Source: Macquaria australasica | Taxonomy: Eukaryota > Chordata > Actinopteri > Centrarchiformes > Percichthyidae | Length of the DNA: 64,000 nucleotides | Assembly (NCBI GenBank): GCA_005408345.1 | Contig: SEMN01000203.1 | Coordinates: forward strand, 310,001-374,000 | Reading direction: 5' to 3' | Shown: positions 42,612-53,911 of the stretch, in pieces | Layout: each line of letters opens with the position of its first letter | Position numbering within the stretch: the first letter of the stretch is position 1 | The notes under the pieces: generated by a model | The model's input: only the letters and a program-made list of their open reading frames with translations | Told to the model about the DNA's origin: nothing | Database searches by the model: none | Program-made: the position numbers and the translations under genes

Positions 42612-44222
42612 GATGAGTTATAACAATAACACACCCTGGTTCACAGCTAAACTCAGACAGCTAAGGTTGCAATAGATCCCCAACTACAAACCTAAAGTCT
42701 CCCACTCCACTAATGACTTGTGCCTAGCCAACGACCTGAATGAGTTCTACTGTCGATTTGAAAGACAATGGGACAATTCTGAACCCATCTCCACCAGCTC
42801 CAACCCACCAGGTCCACCTCACCCACCACAGCAGGGGCCTGGGCCTCTCCACATCTGCCCACCTCAGAGGCCCCCACCTCCCCTACCACAATGACGACTC
42901 TTTTCGTCTTGGGGAGGAACATTAACAGACTGTTCAAGAGACAGAAACCCTGCAACGCAACCGGGCCAGACTCTGTCTCTCCTTCCACCCTGAAACATTG
43001 TGCTGATCAGCTGTCTCCGGTGTTCACAGACATCTTTAACACCTCACTGGAGACATGTCAAGTACCAGCGTGCTTTAGACCTCCACCATCATCCCTGTCT
43101 CCAAAAAAAACAAGTGCTGTGTCCCAAATCACGTACTTGCGTACTCAAACTTAGTATTTTGAATGTATAAGTGCATTCACACTGGCAAGTATGGCAAAAT
43201 GCAAGGTACTATAAGTACCCGGATGATAATATACTCATAACGGTCAGAAAGTTGAGTGTGGAACACTGCACACTTCTCACCCTCAACGGTCGCCATCTTG
43301 GCTACGAAGCGGAAGGGGAGGACCACCAACGTATGAAAATGGCGGCCGCAGTTGCGATTGTTACGGCTAAAAGTAAAAGCACGTTCAGTTTTCATTCATT
43401 TTTAATATAATTGAACTGAAGTTAAGTGAGCCAACAAGCTGGCAGATATTTCAGCATGCAGCAATCGCGGTAAAATGTTGGTGATAAAGCTCCACCCGGT
43501 TGCAATCTGCCATTAAAAAGAAGAAGAAGAAGACGCGGTCAAAGGTTGCTATCGTCATTTCTGTTAAGTGCACAACAGCAGTATTCGATTTGGGACAACA
43601 CTACATTGTCAAAATTAACACACTACACAAGTCAGTACATAGTACACAGTATACTGCATGTAAGTGTACTAACGGGAGTATGCAATTTGAGACACAGCTA
43701 AGGTCCACAGGACTTAACTACAGACTCGTCGCCCTGACCTCTGTGGTAATGAAATCATTTGAGCTCCTTGTGCTGTCACACCTCAAAACCATCACTGACC
43801 CACTCCTGGACCCCCAGCAGTTCGCCAACAGGTCTGTAGACAATACAGTAAACGTGGCTCTCCACTTCATTCTCAGCACTGGACTCCTCAGGAACCTATA
43901 CCAAGATCCTGTTTGTGATTTGACCCCTCCCACCCCGGACACAAACCTTTTGAGACACTCCCCTCCAGCAGGGGGCTGCGGTCCATTAGGACGGAAACCT
44001 CTTGCCACAAGAATAAAGCAAAGCTTCATTTTAAAAACAGATATATTGTACATAGCTTGTATAATATTTTTCATATTTATGTTTCTTGACTTTTGCAAAA
44101 CTTGCTTTTTATTTATTTATTCATTTTTCTCTTACTATGTTTATTCTTATGCACCAAAATACCAAGGCAAAGTCTCTGTATGTGAAAGCCTACATGGCAG
44201 TAAACCTGATTCTGATTCCAGC
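42612..44222 (+). pseudogene. LINE family 2, reverse-transcriptase fragment with nested MITE
   Basis: The left segment (42621-43110) encodes NTPWFTAKLRQLR, then NDLNEFYCRFE, NPCNATGPDSVSPSTLKHC and SPVFTDIFNTSLETCQVPAC, the linker and first reverse-transcriptase motifs of a fish non-LTR retrotransposon. After an inserted MITE (43116-43698) the frame resumes NYRLVALTSVVMKSFELLVL, LLDPQQFANRSVDNTVNVAL up to about 43905. An internal deletion then removes the catalytic region and joins to the C-terminal TPDTNLLRHSPPAGG block and 3' UTR, ending GTAAACCTGATTCTGATTCC at 44219. Stops and frameshifts occur throughout. The 244-codon plus frame (43500-44234) runs through the MITE and LINE and is not a gene. 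Confidence 0.9.
43116..43698 (+). mobile_element. MITE with GCTGTGTCCCAAAT ends, copy 1
   Basis: GCTGTGTCCCAAATCACGTA (43116 on) pairs with the reverse complement of the right end, GCTGTGTCTCAAATTGCATA. AAG lies on both sides of the element in the interrupted LINE, consistent with a 3-bp target-site duplication. The interior has an AAG-rich tract (43515-43532) and GGTCGCCATCTTGGC and AATGGCGGCCGCAG phrases. 583 bp. A 313-bp relative is at 58722-59034. The 79-codon and 72-codon frames (43171-43410 and 43177-43395) are on opposite strands of the element. Confidence 0.85.
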
Positions 44223-44690
44223 GTGTCCACCTGATGAATCAAAGTTATTGACTTGCTTTTATCTCAGTTTTGGTCTCCGCCAACTCCTGATAAAAATAAA
44301 AATAAATGCTGCTCTTTAGCTGCTAAATGTGACACTATATTCGCTAGATGCTAACTTTGTCTGCTGTTTGGTGCTGAGCAGGTAGAGCACAGTGAGTTTA
44401 TCAGAGCTTCACTGAAAACAGCTTCCTGCTATGGCTGAAGCTGAAGATGTTGAGAACAGTGAGACTCAAACAAACAGTCATTTTGTGGGCCTGAAAGCTA
44501 AAACACTGTGCTAAACGAGATTTAAAAAAAGCTCTGTAAAGCTGAGAAAAAGTTGTGTTGCAGAAGTTGCAGAGTTGTGTAATATTTTTTCTGTGGGTGT
44601 GTCCCTGTGAGTGACCCATTTCACATTACACATAGTCATTTGATTGGCTGTTAATATACAAAATATTGTATAGTCTTTAAAGCTTTAAAC
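44223..44690 (+). repeat. Fish dispersed repeat (GGTCTCCGCCAACTCCTGAT type)
   Basis: Contains GGTCTCCGCCAACTCCTGAT, CTTTGTCTGCTGTTTGGTGC, TGAGCAGGTAGAGCACAGTG, GCTATGGCTGAAGCTGAAGA, CTCAAACAAACAGTCATTTT and CATAGTCATTTGATTGGCTG. These are landmarks of a fish repeat I remember, related to family E at 30185-31087. It starts just after the tail of the LINE remnant. The minus frame 44401-44619 is chance. Confidence 0.6.
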
Positions 44691-44796
44691 TAAGTGATAA
44701 CATACTATACTGTTTAATCTATGCAAAGAAAATTGAGACAATGACTAAAACATGCACAATTCTTCTAATCGTACTAAAATTTGAAACTGCGTACCT

Positions 44797-45832
44797 ATTT
44801 CAATTCAATTCAATTCAGTTTTATTTATATAGCGCCATATCATAACAAAGTTATCTCAGGGCACTTTTTTGAATAGAGCAAGTCTAGACCGACTCTTTAT
44901 ATTTACAGAGACCCAACAGTTCCCACCATGAGCAAGCACTATGACAGTGGCAAGGAAAAACTCCCTTTTAACAGGTAGAAACCTCGAGCAGAACCAGGCT
45001 CTAGGTGGGCGGTCATCTGCCTCGACCGGTTGGGTTGGGGGGGGGGGAGCGGGGGAGAGAGAGAGCAGGAGGAAAGAGAACATACAGCAGCACAATACAG
45101 TTCCACATAGTGATGTAAGGCAATAGATATGGTAATGGCATTGATGTTAACACCAACAGAAACAACACTAAGAGCAACACCATAACAGCAACACCAATAA
45201 CAAGAGCAACAACAGCAATAGCAGCAGCGGGTGCAGAGCAGGAGCACGGGGGCAGCAGGCGGCAGCAACCACAGACCCAGACTCTACAGCTCCGGAGGCA
45301 GAAACACCTGCAGAAAGCAACAGAAGGAGAGAGAGGAGAAAGCACACAACTACAGGAAGAAGTTGAATTAATAACAAGCATTGATGGGATATGAGGGCGT
45401 ACAGATGGAGAGGAAGAGGAGGAGAAAGGAGCTCAGTGCATCATAGGAAGTCCCCCGGCAGTCTAGGCCTATAGCAGCATAACTAAGGGGGGGCTCAGGG
45501 TCACCTGAGTCAGCCCTACTATAAGCTTTATCAAAGAGGAAAGTCTTAAGCCTACTCTTAAATGTGAGGAGGTTGTCCGCCTCCCGTACACAAACTGGGA
45601 TCTGGTTCCACAGGAGAGGAGCTTGATAGCTGAAGGCTCTGGCTCCCATTCTACTTTTACAGACTCTAGGAACCACAAGGAACCCTGCATTCTGGGAGTG
45701 CAGTGCTCTAGTGGGGTAATAGGGTACTATGAGCTCTTTGAGATATGATGGTGCCTGACCATTTAGGGCTTTGAATGTGAGGAGAAGGATTTTAAATTCT
45801 ATTCTGGATTTTACAGGGAGCCAGTGTAGAAT
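44797..45832 (-). pseudogene. LINE family 1, 5'-truncated copy (minus strand)
   Basis: On the minus strand the coding end runs LHWLPVKSRIEFKILLLTFK, then GQAPSYLKELIVPYYPTRAL, SRMGARAFSYQAPLLWNQIP and LLTFKSRLKTFLFDKAYSRA, the standard C-terminus of L2/CR1-like LINE proteins; it stays open to the end of the 102-codon frame (45676-45368). The 3' UTR contains a G run on the plus strand (45037-45047), CCTTGCCACTGTCATAGTGC and the final TATATAAATAAAACTGAATT with an ATTGAATTG tail at about 44800. It is nearly identical to the plus-strand copy at 46958-47815 but extends about 170 bp further upstream. Catalytic reverse-transcriptase and endonuclease domains are missing. Confidence 0.9.
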
Positions 45833-46957
45833 TTAAAATCCTATTTATAGCCAAACTAAACCACTGCTTTCTCCATATCGTCTCCTGCACTCTCCAGAGA
45901 CCTCATCTTTCAGTCTCCATGCTAACATCATTATCACATTTACCTCTGTTTCATCTGACCTGCACTAACCTCACGTCTGTCATAAGTCTGTTTCAATCCA
46001 ATAACTTCATTTGAAAGATTTAGAGTGCATTTGTTTGCCGCAGGAAACAGTACCTCCTCATTTCCATTCCACTTCTCACTCTGCAGGTCGCTTCAGAGCA
46101 AGCCAAGGTTTTCTGCCATGATTGACAGCTCCGAGACACCTCGCGATGACTCCTCTGCCTCTGTCATGTTTCGTCTCTTTCTCTGTCTTCTCCCCTTTTC
46201 CCTTTGATGCTTTTTGTCTTTCTAGCATACATGTATGCCTCTCCTTAACCTCCCCAGGGACCTCTCTATCCCCTAGCCCTTGGAAAATAAAAGAGTGCAC
46301 GCAATACAAAGCTAGCTGAATGAGAAAATATATATATAATTTCTGTTTTCTCTTTATTCTTCCGCCTCCTTCAGGTTTGCTGCAAAGGCATCAGAGACAC
46401 ACTGCTTAAGCCCCTTACTGACTGACAGCTCCAGAGCCTATTATGCCAAGTTTTCGTAAGCCACCACACCTTGTGACCTTCTGTCTTGAGACAGAAATGC
46501 ACTGGAAGCATCAGATGTGCACATTTTCAAAACACACCAATGGTTTTTAGTGGCCAAGGGCCTTGAAGCATCTTGAATGTTTTCACTTTTGGAAGCATTA
46601 TGGCTGTTTTTGTTTCAAAAGCAGCAGTGCTACATGTATATTTTCTTCAGATGATACTGTCATTATGATCTTTGATTTGCAGTCATGTTGTGTTCACTTT
46701 CACTTTTCAAAGTTTTGTATTTCTATTAATTGTTAAATTCTGGGACTCAATACCAGGTTATACATTTTTTTCAACAAATGTAACAAATGTAGCACCCACA
46801 TAACAGCGGCAGAGTGAAAATGTCAGAGTTTTGGTACTGATGCTTCTTTCCTCTGCAGTGTTTCACAGAACTGCTGAACAAAGTGCACCAAAAACATTAA
46901 AGTTGTGGCCAGTTTATTGGTTATTCCAAAATGACACTAATGGGAAGTTAAGTCTCT
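45833..46957. other. Single-copy spacer between inverted LINE copies
   Basis: No gene. Frames at 46025-46207, 46076-46309 and 46122-46319 lie on both strands of the same pyrimidine-rich stretch (CTCTTTCTCTGTCTTCTCCC) and have no domain. It would form the loop if the inverted LINE arms paired. Confidence 0.5.
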
Positions 46958-47815
46958 AAAAGTAGAATGGGAGCCAGAGCCTTCAGCTATCAAGCTCCTC
47001 TCCTGTGGAACCAGATCCCAGTTTGTGTACGGGAGGCGGACAACCTCCTCACATTTAAGAGTAGGCTTAAGACTTTCCTCTTTGATAAAGCTTATAGTAG
47101 GGCTGACTCAGGTGACCCCTGAGCCCCCCCTTAGTTATGCTGCTATAGGCCTAGACTGCCGGGGGACTTCCCATGATGCACTGAGCTCCTTTCTCCTCCT
47201 CTTCCTCTCCATCTGTACGCCCTCATATCCCATCAATGCTTGTTATTAATTCAACTTCTTCCCGTAGTTGTGTGCTTTCTCTCCTCTCTCTCTCTCCCTC
47301 CCCCTCTGTTGCTTTCTGCAGGTGTTTCTGCCTCTGGAGCTGTGGAGGTCTGGGTCTGTGGTTGCTGCCGCCTGCTGCCCCCGTGCTCCTGCTCTGCACC
47401 CGCTGATGCTATTGCTGTTGTTGCTGTTGTTATTAGTATTACTATTATAATGTTGCTCTTAGTGTTGTTTCCGTTGGTGTTAACATCAATGCCATTACCA
47501 TATCTATGCTGTATTGAGCTGCTGTATGTTCTCTTTCCTCCTGCTCTCTCTCTCCCGCTCCCCCCTTCCCCCTTCAACCCAACCGGTCGAGGCAGATGAC
47601 CGCCCACCTTGAGCCTGGTTCTGCTCGAGGTTTCTACCTGTTAAAAGGGAGTTTTTCCTTGCCACTGTCGCATAGTGCTTGCTCATGGTGGGAACTGTTG
47701 GGTCTCTGTAAATATAAAGAGTCGGTCTAGACTTGCTCTATTCAAAAAAGTGCCCTGAGATAACTTTGTTATGATATGGCGCTATATAAATAAAACTGAA
47801 TTGAATTGAATTAAG
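46958..47815 (+). pseudogene. LINE family 1, 5'-truncated copy (plus strand)
   Basis: Begins at TAAAAGTAGAATGGGAGCCA, inside the coding end (ARAFSYQAPLLWNQIPVCVR, then LLTFKSRLKTFLFDKAYS). It continues through GGCTGACTCAGGTGACCCCT, where one extra C relative to the minus copy changes the frame. The 3' UTR runs through TCTACCTGTTAAAAGGGAGT, CTTGCCACTGTCGCATAGTG and TAACTTTGTTATGATATGGC, ending in a GAATTGAATTGAATT tail at 47815. Near identity to the minus copy implies two recent insertions. Truncated and inactive. Frames at 47240-47607 on both strands lie in the UTR. Confidence 0.9.
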
Positions 47816-49799
47816 TGACAACTGGCCAATTTTACGACGGAATAGGCCTCACACTAACCTAATACTCAGAACTGTATAAACTCATGAAACAAGGAACAAA
47901 GGTACTGGGTTTGCAATTCAAAATTAAATGTACATTAATTGATATATTATGTTTGAGAACAATATGGAAAAGTATGAAGATTTGATTGGGTAGATTCTGA
48001 TTATTATATTTTGATAGACCCTGAACTAACAGGAAATGGTTACATGTCCACCAATCTAAAAAAGCTAAAGATGGGATGTCTGCTCTTGTTTAATGGCTGA
48101 TAAAACAGGAAATGTTTGAACATACACATAACAAATTAATTGATTGTAGTCAAGTGGAAAGGCACATTCTGACTTGCACACATGCAGGGTGTTTTTACTA
48201 TTTCATTTGCTGTGCGTATAGGTATATGTATGCATATTCTGTATGTAGATATTCATAGGTACTATGTATATGTATTGCCATAATAACAGATGTGGTACAG
48301 GATTGCCATTTTTGCCATTTGTGCCTGTGTAATACTGTCTATCAGGTAGTGATCAGTGGTTGAGATCCCAATTCCTAAGATGTGTTTGGTATCATTCAGC
48401 AGCAGAGAATGCCACATTACTAAACATGGGAGAATTAGACGTGTGGTAAACTTTATTAACTCTTTAGAAAGAAACTGCTACAGATAAAAGAATGAAGACA
48501 GGATCGATTTAGGATGGGAGGAGTAACGAGTCACCATGTGGGACCGAGTGCTCCCAAGGGTGCCTGAGAGCTCCAGAGAATTCCATACGAGAATTGACAC
48601 AGACCATCCGCTGCCCCCTCCCTTCCAGTGCAACTTCTTCCTAGGCCATCTGAACCACCAGGTGAAACTTTTCAGCCACTCCTGTCTCCTGTATTTCCAG
48701 AAGTTAATACATGTTGCTAAGATATAACTCATGGCTTTATCTGATATACAGTGGTCCTCATTCATTTATTAATTGTTCATCGCTGTATTCATTGCATGTA
48801 TTCATGGTTGCATTTATTCACTCATTTGTATGTTTAGTAGTTATTAGTTGTTAGTTTCATTTTCATTCAGAAGAACCTAGTAGCAACCTCCAGGATTGAG
48901 ACTGAATTAACCAATTGGCTATTGTTTTCTCTTTTTAAGGGTGGTGCCCCGATTTGAATTTAATGCAAGTTAAATTCAGTTATTCAGTATAAATATTGAT
49001 TATTTCTGATAGCCCGAAGTTGAGTGCAATCACTCTACTTCATCTTTTGTACCAATTAATGTGTCGACACTCCACATTTTGGTGCCCCTTTGAGGCTTAT
49101 TAATTATTGTTTTTGGTGCTGCCTTATTTGATTTGTATTATTGCTACATTTGTATATTTTAGGCTGATTATCCGTCAGCCATTAATGTGGTGGTTCATTT
49201 ATCGGAACACAGTTTCAGTGACTGTGAAAGCAAGGATGTATGGATTCACCAGTCGGCAATCTTCCACTCTGACAGATGAAGGTGCAGTAGTTTAAGATAC
49301 AGAGTGTGTGTTATTCTGTCACAACACTGGTCTGAAACTGGATACGACATAGGCTGTGGGAGAGAAAATAACAATGCTACAAATTAAATGCTGTGTTGTA
49401 CTTCAATTCTAGCTGGCGTCACTTTTCAGAATTTGCTAGCTTATGATGATATCTCAAACTTGAAATTAGTGGTTTAAAGATTTCTTGCATTATATTGTAT
49501 ACAACTATCCTTGTTTCATGTCCTGTTTATTTACCATTGTTCTGTCACATTGTATGATATTTTAATTGTGACCTGCCAAGGGAGTGCAGATAAAAACTAG
49601 CTTTCAAGGATGAGATTGGCGATATTCTATAATTTTGTTATTGTTAAGACCAAAACCAACATAAGTCTGTCTCTCAATATGTTTTCTGACTTCTGTACCC
49701 TGTCAGCAGTGCTCAGCCCCAAGCCCATTCATTCTTACTTAAGACGTCAATCTCTAAACACAGTTCCTGAATAAAGCCTTTAATTTGTAAATAAAGGCT
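47816..49799. other. Single-copy stretch, no gene seen
   Basis: No gene found. Two GGTGCCCC motifs (48945 and 49081) in an AT-rich setting superficially recall a primer-binding site but no LTR pair was found. Frames at 48478-48765 and 48536-48727 overlap on opposite strands without domains. 49690-49800 may include a weak fish repeat trace. Confidence 0.4.
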
Positions 49800-50180
49800 T
49801 TGAGTGCAAGGTGAGCAGCTATCGCCGCAGATGACTGGGCTTACCGTGCAGCCTGAGCTGCATTGGGCTGTATTGGAACAGCAACAAGCTCAGACAACCC
49901 GTTTTGCTCTGTCAGGGAATTCATCGTGGGGCGGGCATGAGAAAACCTGCACTACATCCGATCGAGGATCACAGAAAGCGTCTAGATGGCTCTGGCTAAA
50001 AAGGGGTGACCAGTGGGGTGAGTAGAATGCTTGATCATCCTCGGCTGGGTTGCCTTGACGAGGGTGTCTATTGCGAGACCCGAAACACCCAATGACTCCA
50101 GGATACAACACTGATAATGTGTCCAAATATGTGAATATCATATCAACATATCAGAAGATGTATGTAAAAACTTAAGCAAA
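49800..50180 (+). repeat. Possible LINE-1-like 3' UTR repeat
   Basis: CAGCCTGAGCTGCATTGGGC, GGCTCTGGCTAAAAAGGGGT, CCTCGGCTGGGTTGCCTTGA, GAGACCCGAAACACCCAATG and CACTGATAATGTGTCCAAAT match the wording of a fish repeat that I associate with the 3' end of an L1/Tx1-type retrotransposon. No coding domain is recognisable in the 73- and 83-codon frames over it. Class tentative. Confidence 0.45.
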
Positions 50181-50184
50181 CTTT

Positions 50185-50440
50185 GCTCAAACAGGAGGAA
50201 ATAGTGTTTTGTTGAGCACTATATCTAAATATCCAGAATTAATAGTCCTTTGTGAGAATTCCCAGCAGTAGGAAGTAGGTGTATGTAGGAATGACTGAAA
50301 AACTACAGTGTGTATGTTCATGATAATGAAGTAACATGTCACTCAGTGCAAAGGTGTGGCTCATTGATCATTGAACCCTTTGAAAACTGATCTCTCACAG
50401 GCGTGAGAGGTCATTGTTTGCATAATCCTGTTTAAACTGA
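50185..50440 (+). repeat. Fish dispersed repeat (GTTCATGATAATGAAGTAAC type)
   Basis: Contains CAAACAGGAGGAAATAGTGT, TTGTTGAGCACTATATCTAA, GTGTGTATGTTCATGATAAT, GAAGTAACATGTCACTCAGT and GGTGTGGCTCATTGATCATT, a combination I recognise from a recurring fish repeat. It directly follows the LINE-like block and precedes the hAT element. Non-coding. Confidence 0.5.
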
Positions 50441-50466
50441 TCTAATAAAACCCAGAATAGCTAGAG

Positions 50467-51157
50467 CAGGGGTGTCAAACTTACAGCCTGCGGGCCAGAA
50501 CCGGCCCACCAAAGGGTCCAATCCGGCCCACTGGATGACTTTGCAAAGTGTGAAAATAGCAGAGAAGTCATTAATTCCAATTTTTCAATAAAATGCACTG
50601 CTATTCCTACTGCGCTGTCCTAATAAGAGCAGCAGGCACAAAGCCTTTCCGGCAGAAATCCCTGAAGGCTAACTTCTCCTGCGTGCGAGCAGCAGGAACT
50701 ATGCTGGATATATTATTATAGATCCCACATGCTTATTTACACTCTACGTGGCACAACACTGTCAAGCAAAGGCTACTTTTCATGCAGGAGCCACCGGTGG
50801 AAAATGTCTTTGTCAAAGAGGAGAAAAGAGGACACAGAGTGTCGGGTTTTCCAAGAAAACATTTTGTGCCTTTGTAGATCCACTGTGATTTGTAAATTGT
50901 AATGCACATAACGACAGTAGACATATTGTTGAAATTGCACTTATTTTTCTTAAGACATCTCAGGCTGTTCATCTGTTTTGTACATGTATTGTTAATTAAT
51001 TGTGAACATTTTCAGAATGTACTTCTTCACATAAAAGAAAGGGAAAGATTTGGAGGTGTTATTATTTAGGGATTATTATGCCATGGTTTTACTGGTCCGC
51101 TTGAGATGAAATTGGGCTGTATGTGGCCCATGAGCTAAAATGAGTTTGACACCCCTG
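50467..51157 (+). mobile_element. hAT element (Charlie-like), internally deleted
   Basis: Perfect 15-bp ends: CAGGGGTGTCAAACT at 50467-50481 and AGTTTGACACCCCTG at 51143-51157. The flanking octamers AGCTAGAG (50459-50466) and AGCTAGAT (51158-51165) match at 7 of 8 positions, the 8-bp target-site duplication expected of hAT transposons. Subterminal CGGGCCAGAACCGGCCCACC and ATGTGGCCCATGAGC blocks are characteristic of this fish family. The interior keeps only the start of the transposase (50804-50902). 691 bp; a non-autonomous deletion derivative. Confidence 0.92.
50804..50902 (+). pseudogene. hAT transposase N-terminal stub
   Basis: ATG at 50804 opens a 32-codon frame reading MSLSKRRKEDTECRVFQENI before diverging. 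The MSLSK.RK.D.ECR.F start is that of ZBED5/FAM200-type hAT transposases. The catalytic core and dimerisation domain are absent, removed by the internal deletion of the host element. It cannot transpose; at most it shows the element's ancestry. Confidence 0.7.
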
Positions 51158-51165
51158 AGCTAGAT

Positions 51166-53204
51166 CATTCATTGTTTTTGCAGCTGAAAGTGAAGGCTTC
51201 CGTCTTTCTCGTCATCATGTTGTACGCTCATGTCGTATGGATGTTAAGAAATATTTTGCTCATGTTTCTACATTCAGAATTGTTTTGGATCAATATGTTT
51301 TATGTGTTAATTTAGTAAACTTTGATGAAGAAACCATGTCCGATTTTTGTATTTCTTTTTTATTTATGACACAATTTCAATTATTTTATCAATTGTTATG
51401 GTTTATTGACTTACATAACCTTTTAGCTTAGGTTGTACAGATTTTAGGGATATGAAGCATTTGACGATACTCCAAGAAATGACATCACAATAAGCAAAAA
51501 TACCAATGTAGGTACTGGTGACCATTTCTATTGCAGAGTTCAAAGGATCAATAGTCTTTGGAGATCTATGGCACAGAGGAAAAAGATATATCAGACTCTG
51601 GATTCACACAATACTTGTTAGTAGCATACATTCATTGTTGGTTATCATGGGATTTGTTGAATTGAAAGAATACAGAATATCAATCTACACTCAGTTGCCG
51701 GGTTTATTAGGTACACTGAACAATAAACTGAACATTACAACCTTCATGATGAGAGGATTATTGATTTATTGTTAGACTGCATTAGTTTTAGCTAGGAGCT
51801 AGGTGTTTTAGCGTGTACCTACTTCAGCCAAATCAAATTGTTATATTTATGTTTAATATTGTACATGGTCCCTTACAAATAAATGAAATAAATTCTTTGC
51901 AATGTTCTTTCTATCCAGGAAGCATAAATATGCAGAGACTGTGTTCGACAGAGAATCAGGATTGCATGGAGATGAATTCAAATAACAATGACTTTATGGA
52001 GTGGAGGCTTGTGAATCTTGTGAAGTTTACCATTGAGGAAGCTGTTAAAAGCACAGCCCCGTCAGCTGGTCATCATTTTCACGGTGCAAAGCAGTGGATT
52101 ATGTTAAATGACAAAGTTTTTGTTAATGGCCAGTTTTATAACAAGCTTCTTCTAGATTATCTGAGAATGGAAACTATGGTATGGTCATGGTTATGGAAAG
52201 TTACAATAAAAGCTATGTTTAAATTAAGGTTAGGCAACTAAAACACTTAGATTTCTTTGCAAAAGCTGTACAAAAGTGATTAAAAGATGATATCGGCTTG
52301 GAGAAGTCTTGTTTATTTTCATATACAAACCCGATTAGCCCATAGAAGAGCACTCTAGCATTGCCCAATTGTACCATAAATGTAAGATCAGTCAAACTGC
52401 AACATGCCAACACTTATTGGGCTTAATTTAAAAAAAATAAAATGCCACTATTGGCCCCATATATCAGCCTCAGTGCCACAGTGAAGACTCTGGTCTTCTT
52501 TAAACCTTGACAACATCATACATCTCTCCCTGATGCTCTCACCAGCTCCTGTCTCCTCACTTTTCTTATCATACCTACTTGCACGCTGCTCATGCTTTCT
52601 TTACCATCCTCTCCGGGGACTTTCCCTCTCTCTCTGTCTGTTTGCGTCCAATCCATCGTTACCATCTCCTCCCTTCGTCTTCCTTGCCTTTCCCTCTCGG
52701 GTGACTTGTGTGTCAGGGCTGACAGAGATATTCTGTACCTATCCTACCTGGTCCTGTGGGAGAATTGGTGTGTGATGTTGACCCGGGATGACGGACCGCG
52801 TTGCCTGACAATCCAACACCTGAGGAGGGAAGGAAGCTGTCCTGTCTGGAGAAAAGAGGAAACATGTTGACAGTATTGATGATGCTCCTGCCTTCAACCT
52901 CCAACGTATGTATTTACTTGGAGTCATATCCAGTGAGGTTAAACTTGCAATTTATTTAAGCTTTTATCATGTAATAATGTTGCTGTCTTTGGATGTCATG
53001 TACTTTTTTTAACTGTAATGTATTATATTTACATTTTTCTGTTGTACATGGCTTATGTCTTTGTTTTCTCATATCACTGTTCAAAATGCATCTTCACGTC
53101 TATCTTCAGTACTCTATCAGAAGCAAAACAGAAGTTACAGAATTTGGAGGTTCATATAAAAGATACAAAACTAAAATATGATAATAAAATCTAATTTAAA
53201 TGCA
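51166..53204. other. Mostly single-copy stretch, no gene confirmed
   Basis: A fish repeat trace, CACTCAGTTGCCGGGTTTAT then TAGGTACACTGAAC, is at 51690-51722. 52165-52240 (ATGGTCATGGTTATGGAAAG, AAATTAAGGTTAGGCAACTA) resembles the AAACCTAACC repeat family of 9060-9335 in opposite orientation. The 142-codon plus frame 51813-52241 covers that trace and has no domain. 52490-52900 is less AT-rich and has overlapping frames on both strands without a domain. Confidence 0.4.
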
Positions 53205-53660
53205 TAAAGTTCCCCTTCACTCAGAAATAGGTTTTTCTTCTTGTTCCTACAGTTGAATGTTTGAGCTTCACTGTACAGAATAATGTCTGTGCAGAGTTTG
53301 ACACTAGAAGGATATTTTCACATGAATCTGCTGAAAGTAGAAAGTTTCTATGTACGCAGTGAAAATCTGATTTTAAGGGGCGGGCCTACAAGCATGATTT
53401 GTGACATCACAAATAGTTTGGAAGCCAAACCTGGTCCAATATTCAACTTATACAAGTATGATGTGGAAACTTGAAGCTGCCAGTGCACATACACTGAGAA
53501 TGGACCTGTTGTCCAGCAGGGAAACTTGAACAGAATTTGCATATTTATAGATTCTGGAATTTTTTTTGTGTGGAAAAAACACATCACAAACACATTATTG
53601 ATCCAAGCAGACTATTTGTATATATGTTTTAATACATGTCTAGAGGGGAGCTTTAATTAA
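53205..53660 (+). repeat. Fish dispersed repeat (GGGGCGGGCCTACAAGCAT type)
   Basis: The order AAAGTTCCCCTTCACTCAGA, AGTTTGACACTAGAAGGATA, TTTCACATGAATCTGCTGAA, AAGGGGCGGGCCTACAAGCA and TTTGTGACATCACAAATAGT, then CCAAACCTGGTCCAATATTC, is that of a fish repeat I recall, non-coding. Frames at 53283-53474 and 53348-53593 lie on opposite strands of it. Boundaries approximate. Confidence 0.65.
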
Positions 53661-53760
53661 TTTAATGCCTTAAATGTCTAAACAAGTCTAACCATTTTCT
53701 TATAAATTTGCTCTAAATCCATCTTTAATGCTGACAAAGCCAAGAACAACTGTTAACTTT

Positions 53761-53911
53761 TATAGAGAAGCAATAGAAAGCATCCTAACTGGAAACATCA
53801 TAAACTGGCATGGCCCAGGACAGGAAGGATCCGCAGCACGCGATTAAAACCACTAAGAACATCATTGGTACCCATCTACCGAGCATCAGTGATATCGGTG
53901 AGGTGAGGTGC
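53761..53911 (+). pseudogene. LINE ORF2 C-terminal fragment
   Basis: The reading AIESILTGNIINWHG, then AQDRKDPQHAIKTTKNIIGT and HLPSISDIGEVRC in one frame (with a change near 53805), corresponds to the post-RT segment of fish non-LTR retrotransposons: SIES(I/V)LT..IT.WYG, D(R/K)..LQR.VK.A..I.G..LPS. It is short, has no tail, and is not in frame with anything else. The 68-codon minus-strand frame opposite it is a shadow. Confidence 0.75.

Noticed and set aside
43500..44234. 244-codon plus-strand open frame
   Set aside because: It begins in a MITE and ends in a LINE 3' untranslated region, so it is a composite of two transposons.
47240..47607. 119- and 118-codon frames on opposite strands
   Set aside because: Both lie in the LINE 3' untranslated region and are composition-driven, with leucine/cysteine runs on one strand and glycine/arginine/serine on the other.
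48940..49092. Two TGGTGCCCC motifs as possible retroviral primer-binding sites
   Set aside because: No matching long terminal repeats, polypurine tract or gag/pol remnants were found nearby.
51813..52241. 142-codon plus-strand frame
   Set aside because: It covers a degenerate fish repeat (about 52165-52240), has no recognisable domain, and nothing around it resembles exon structure.
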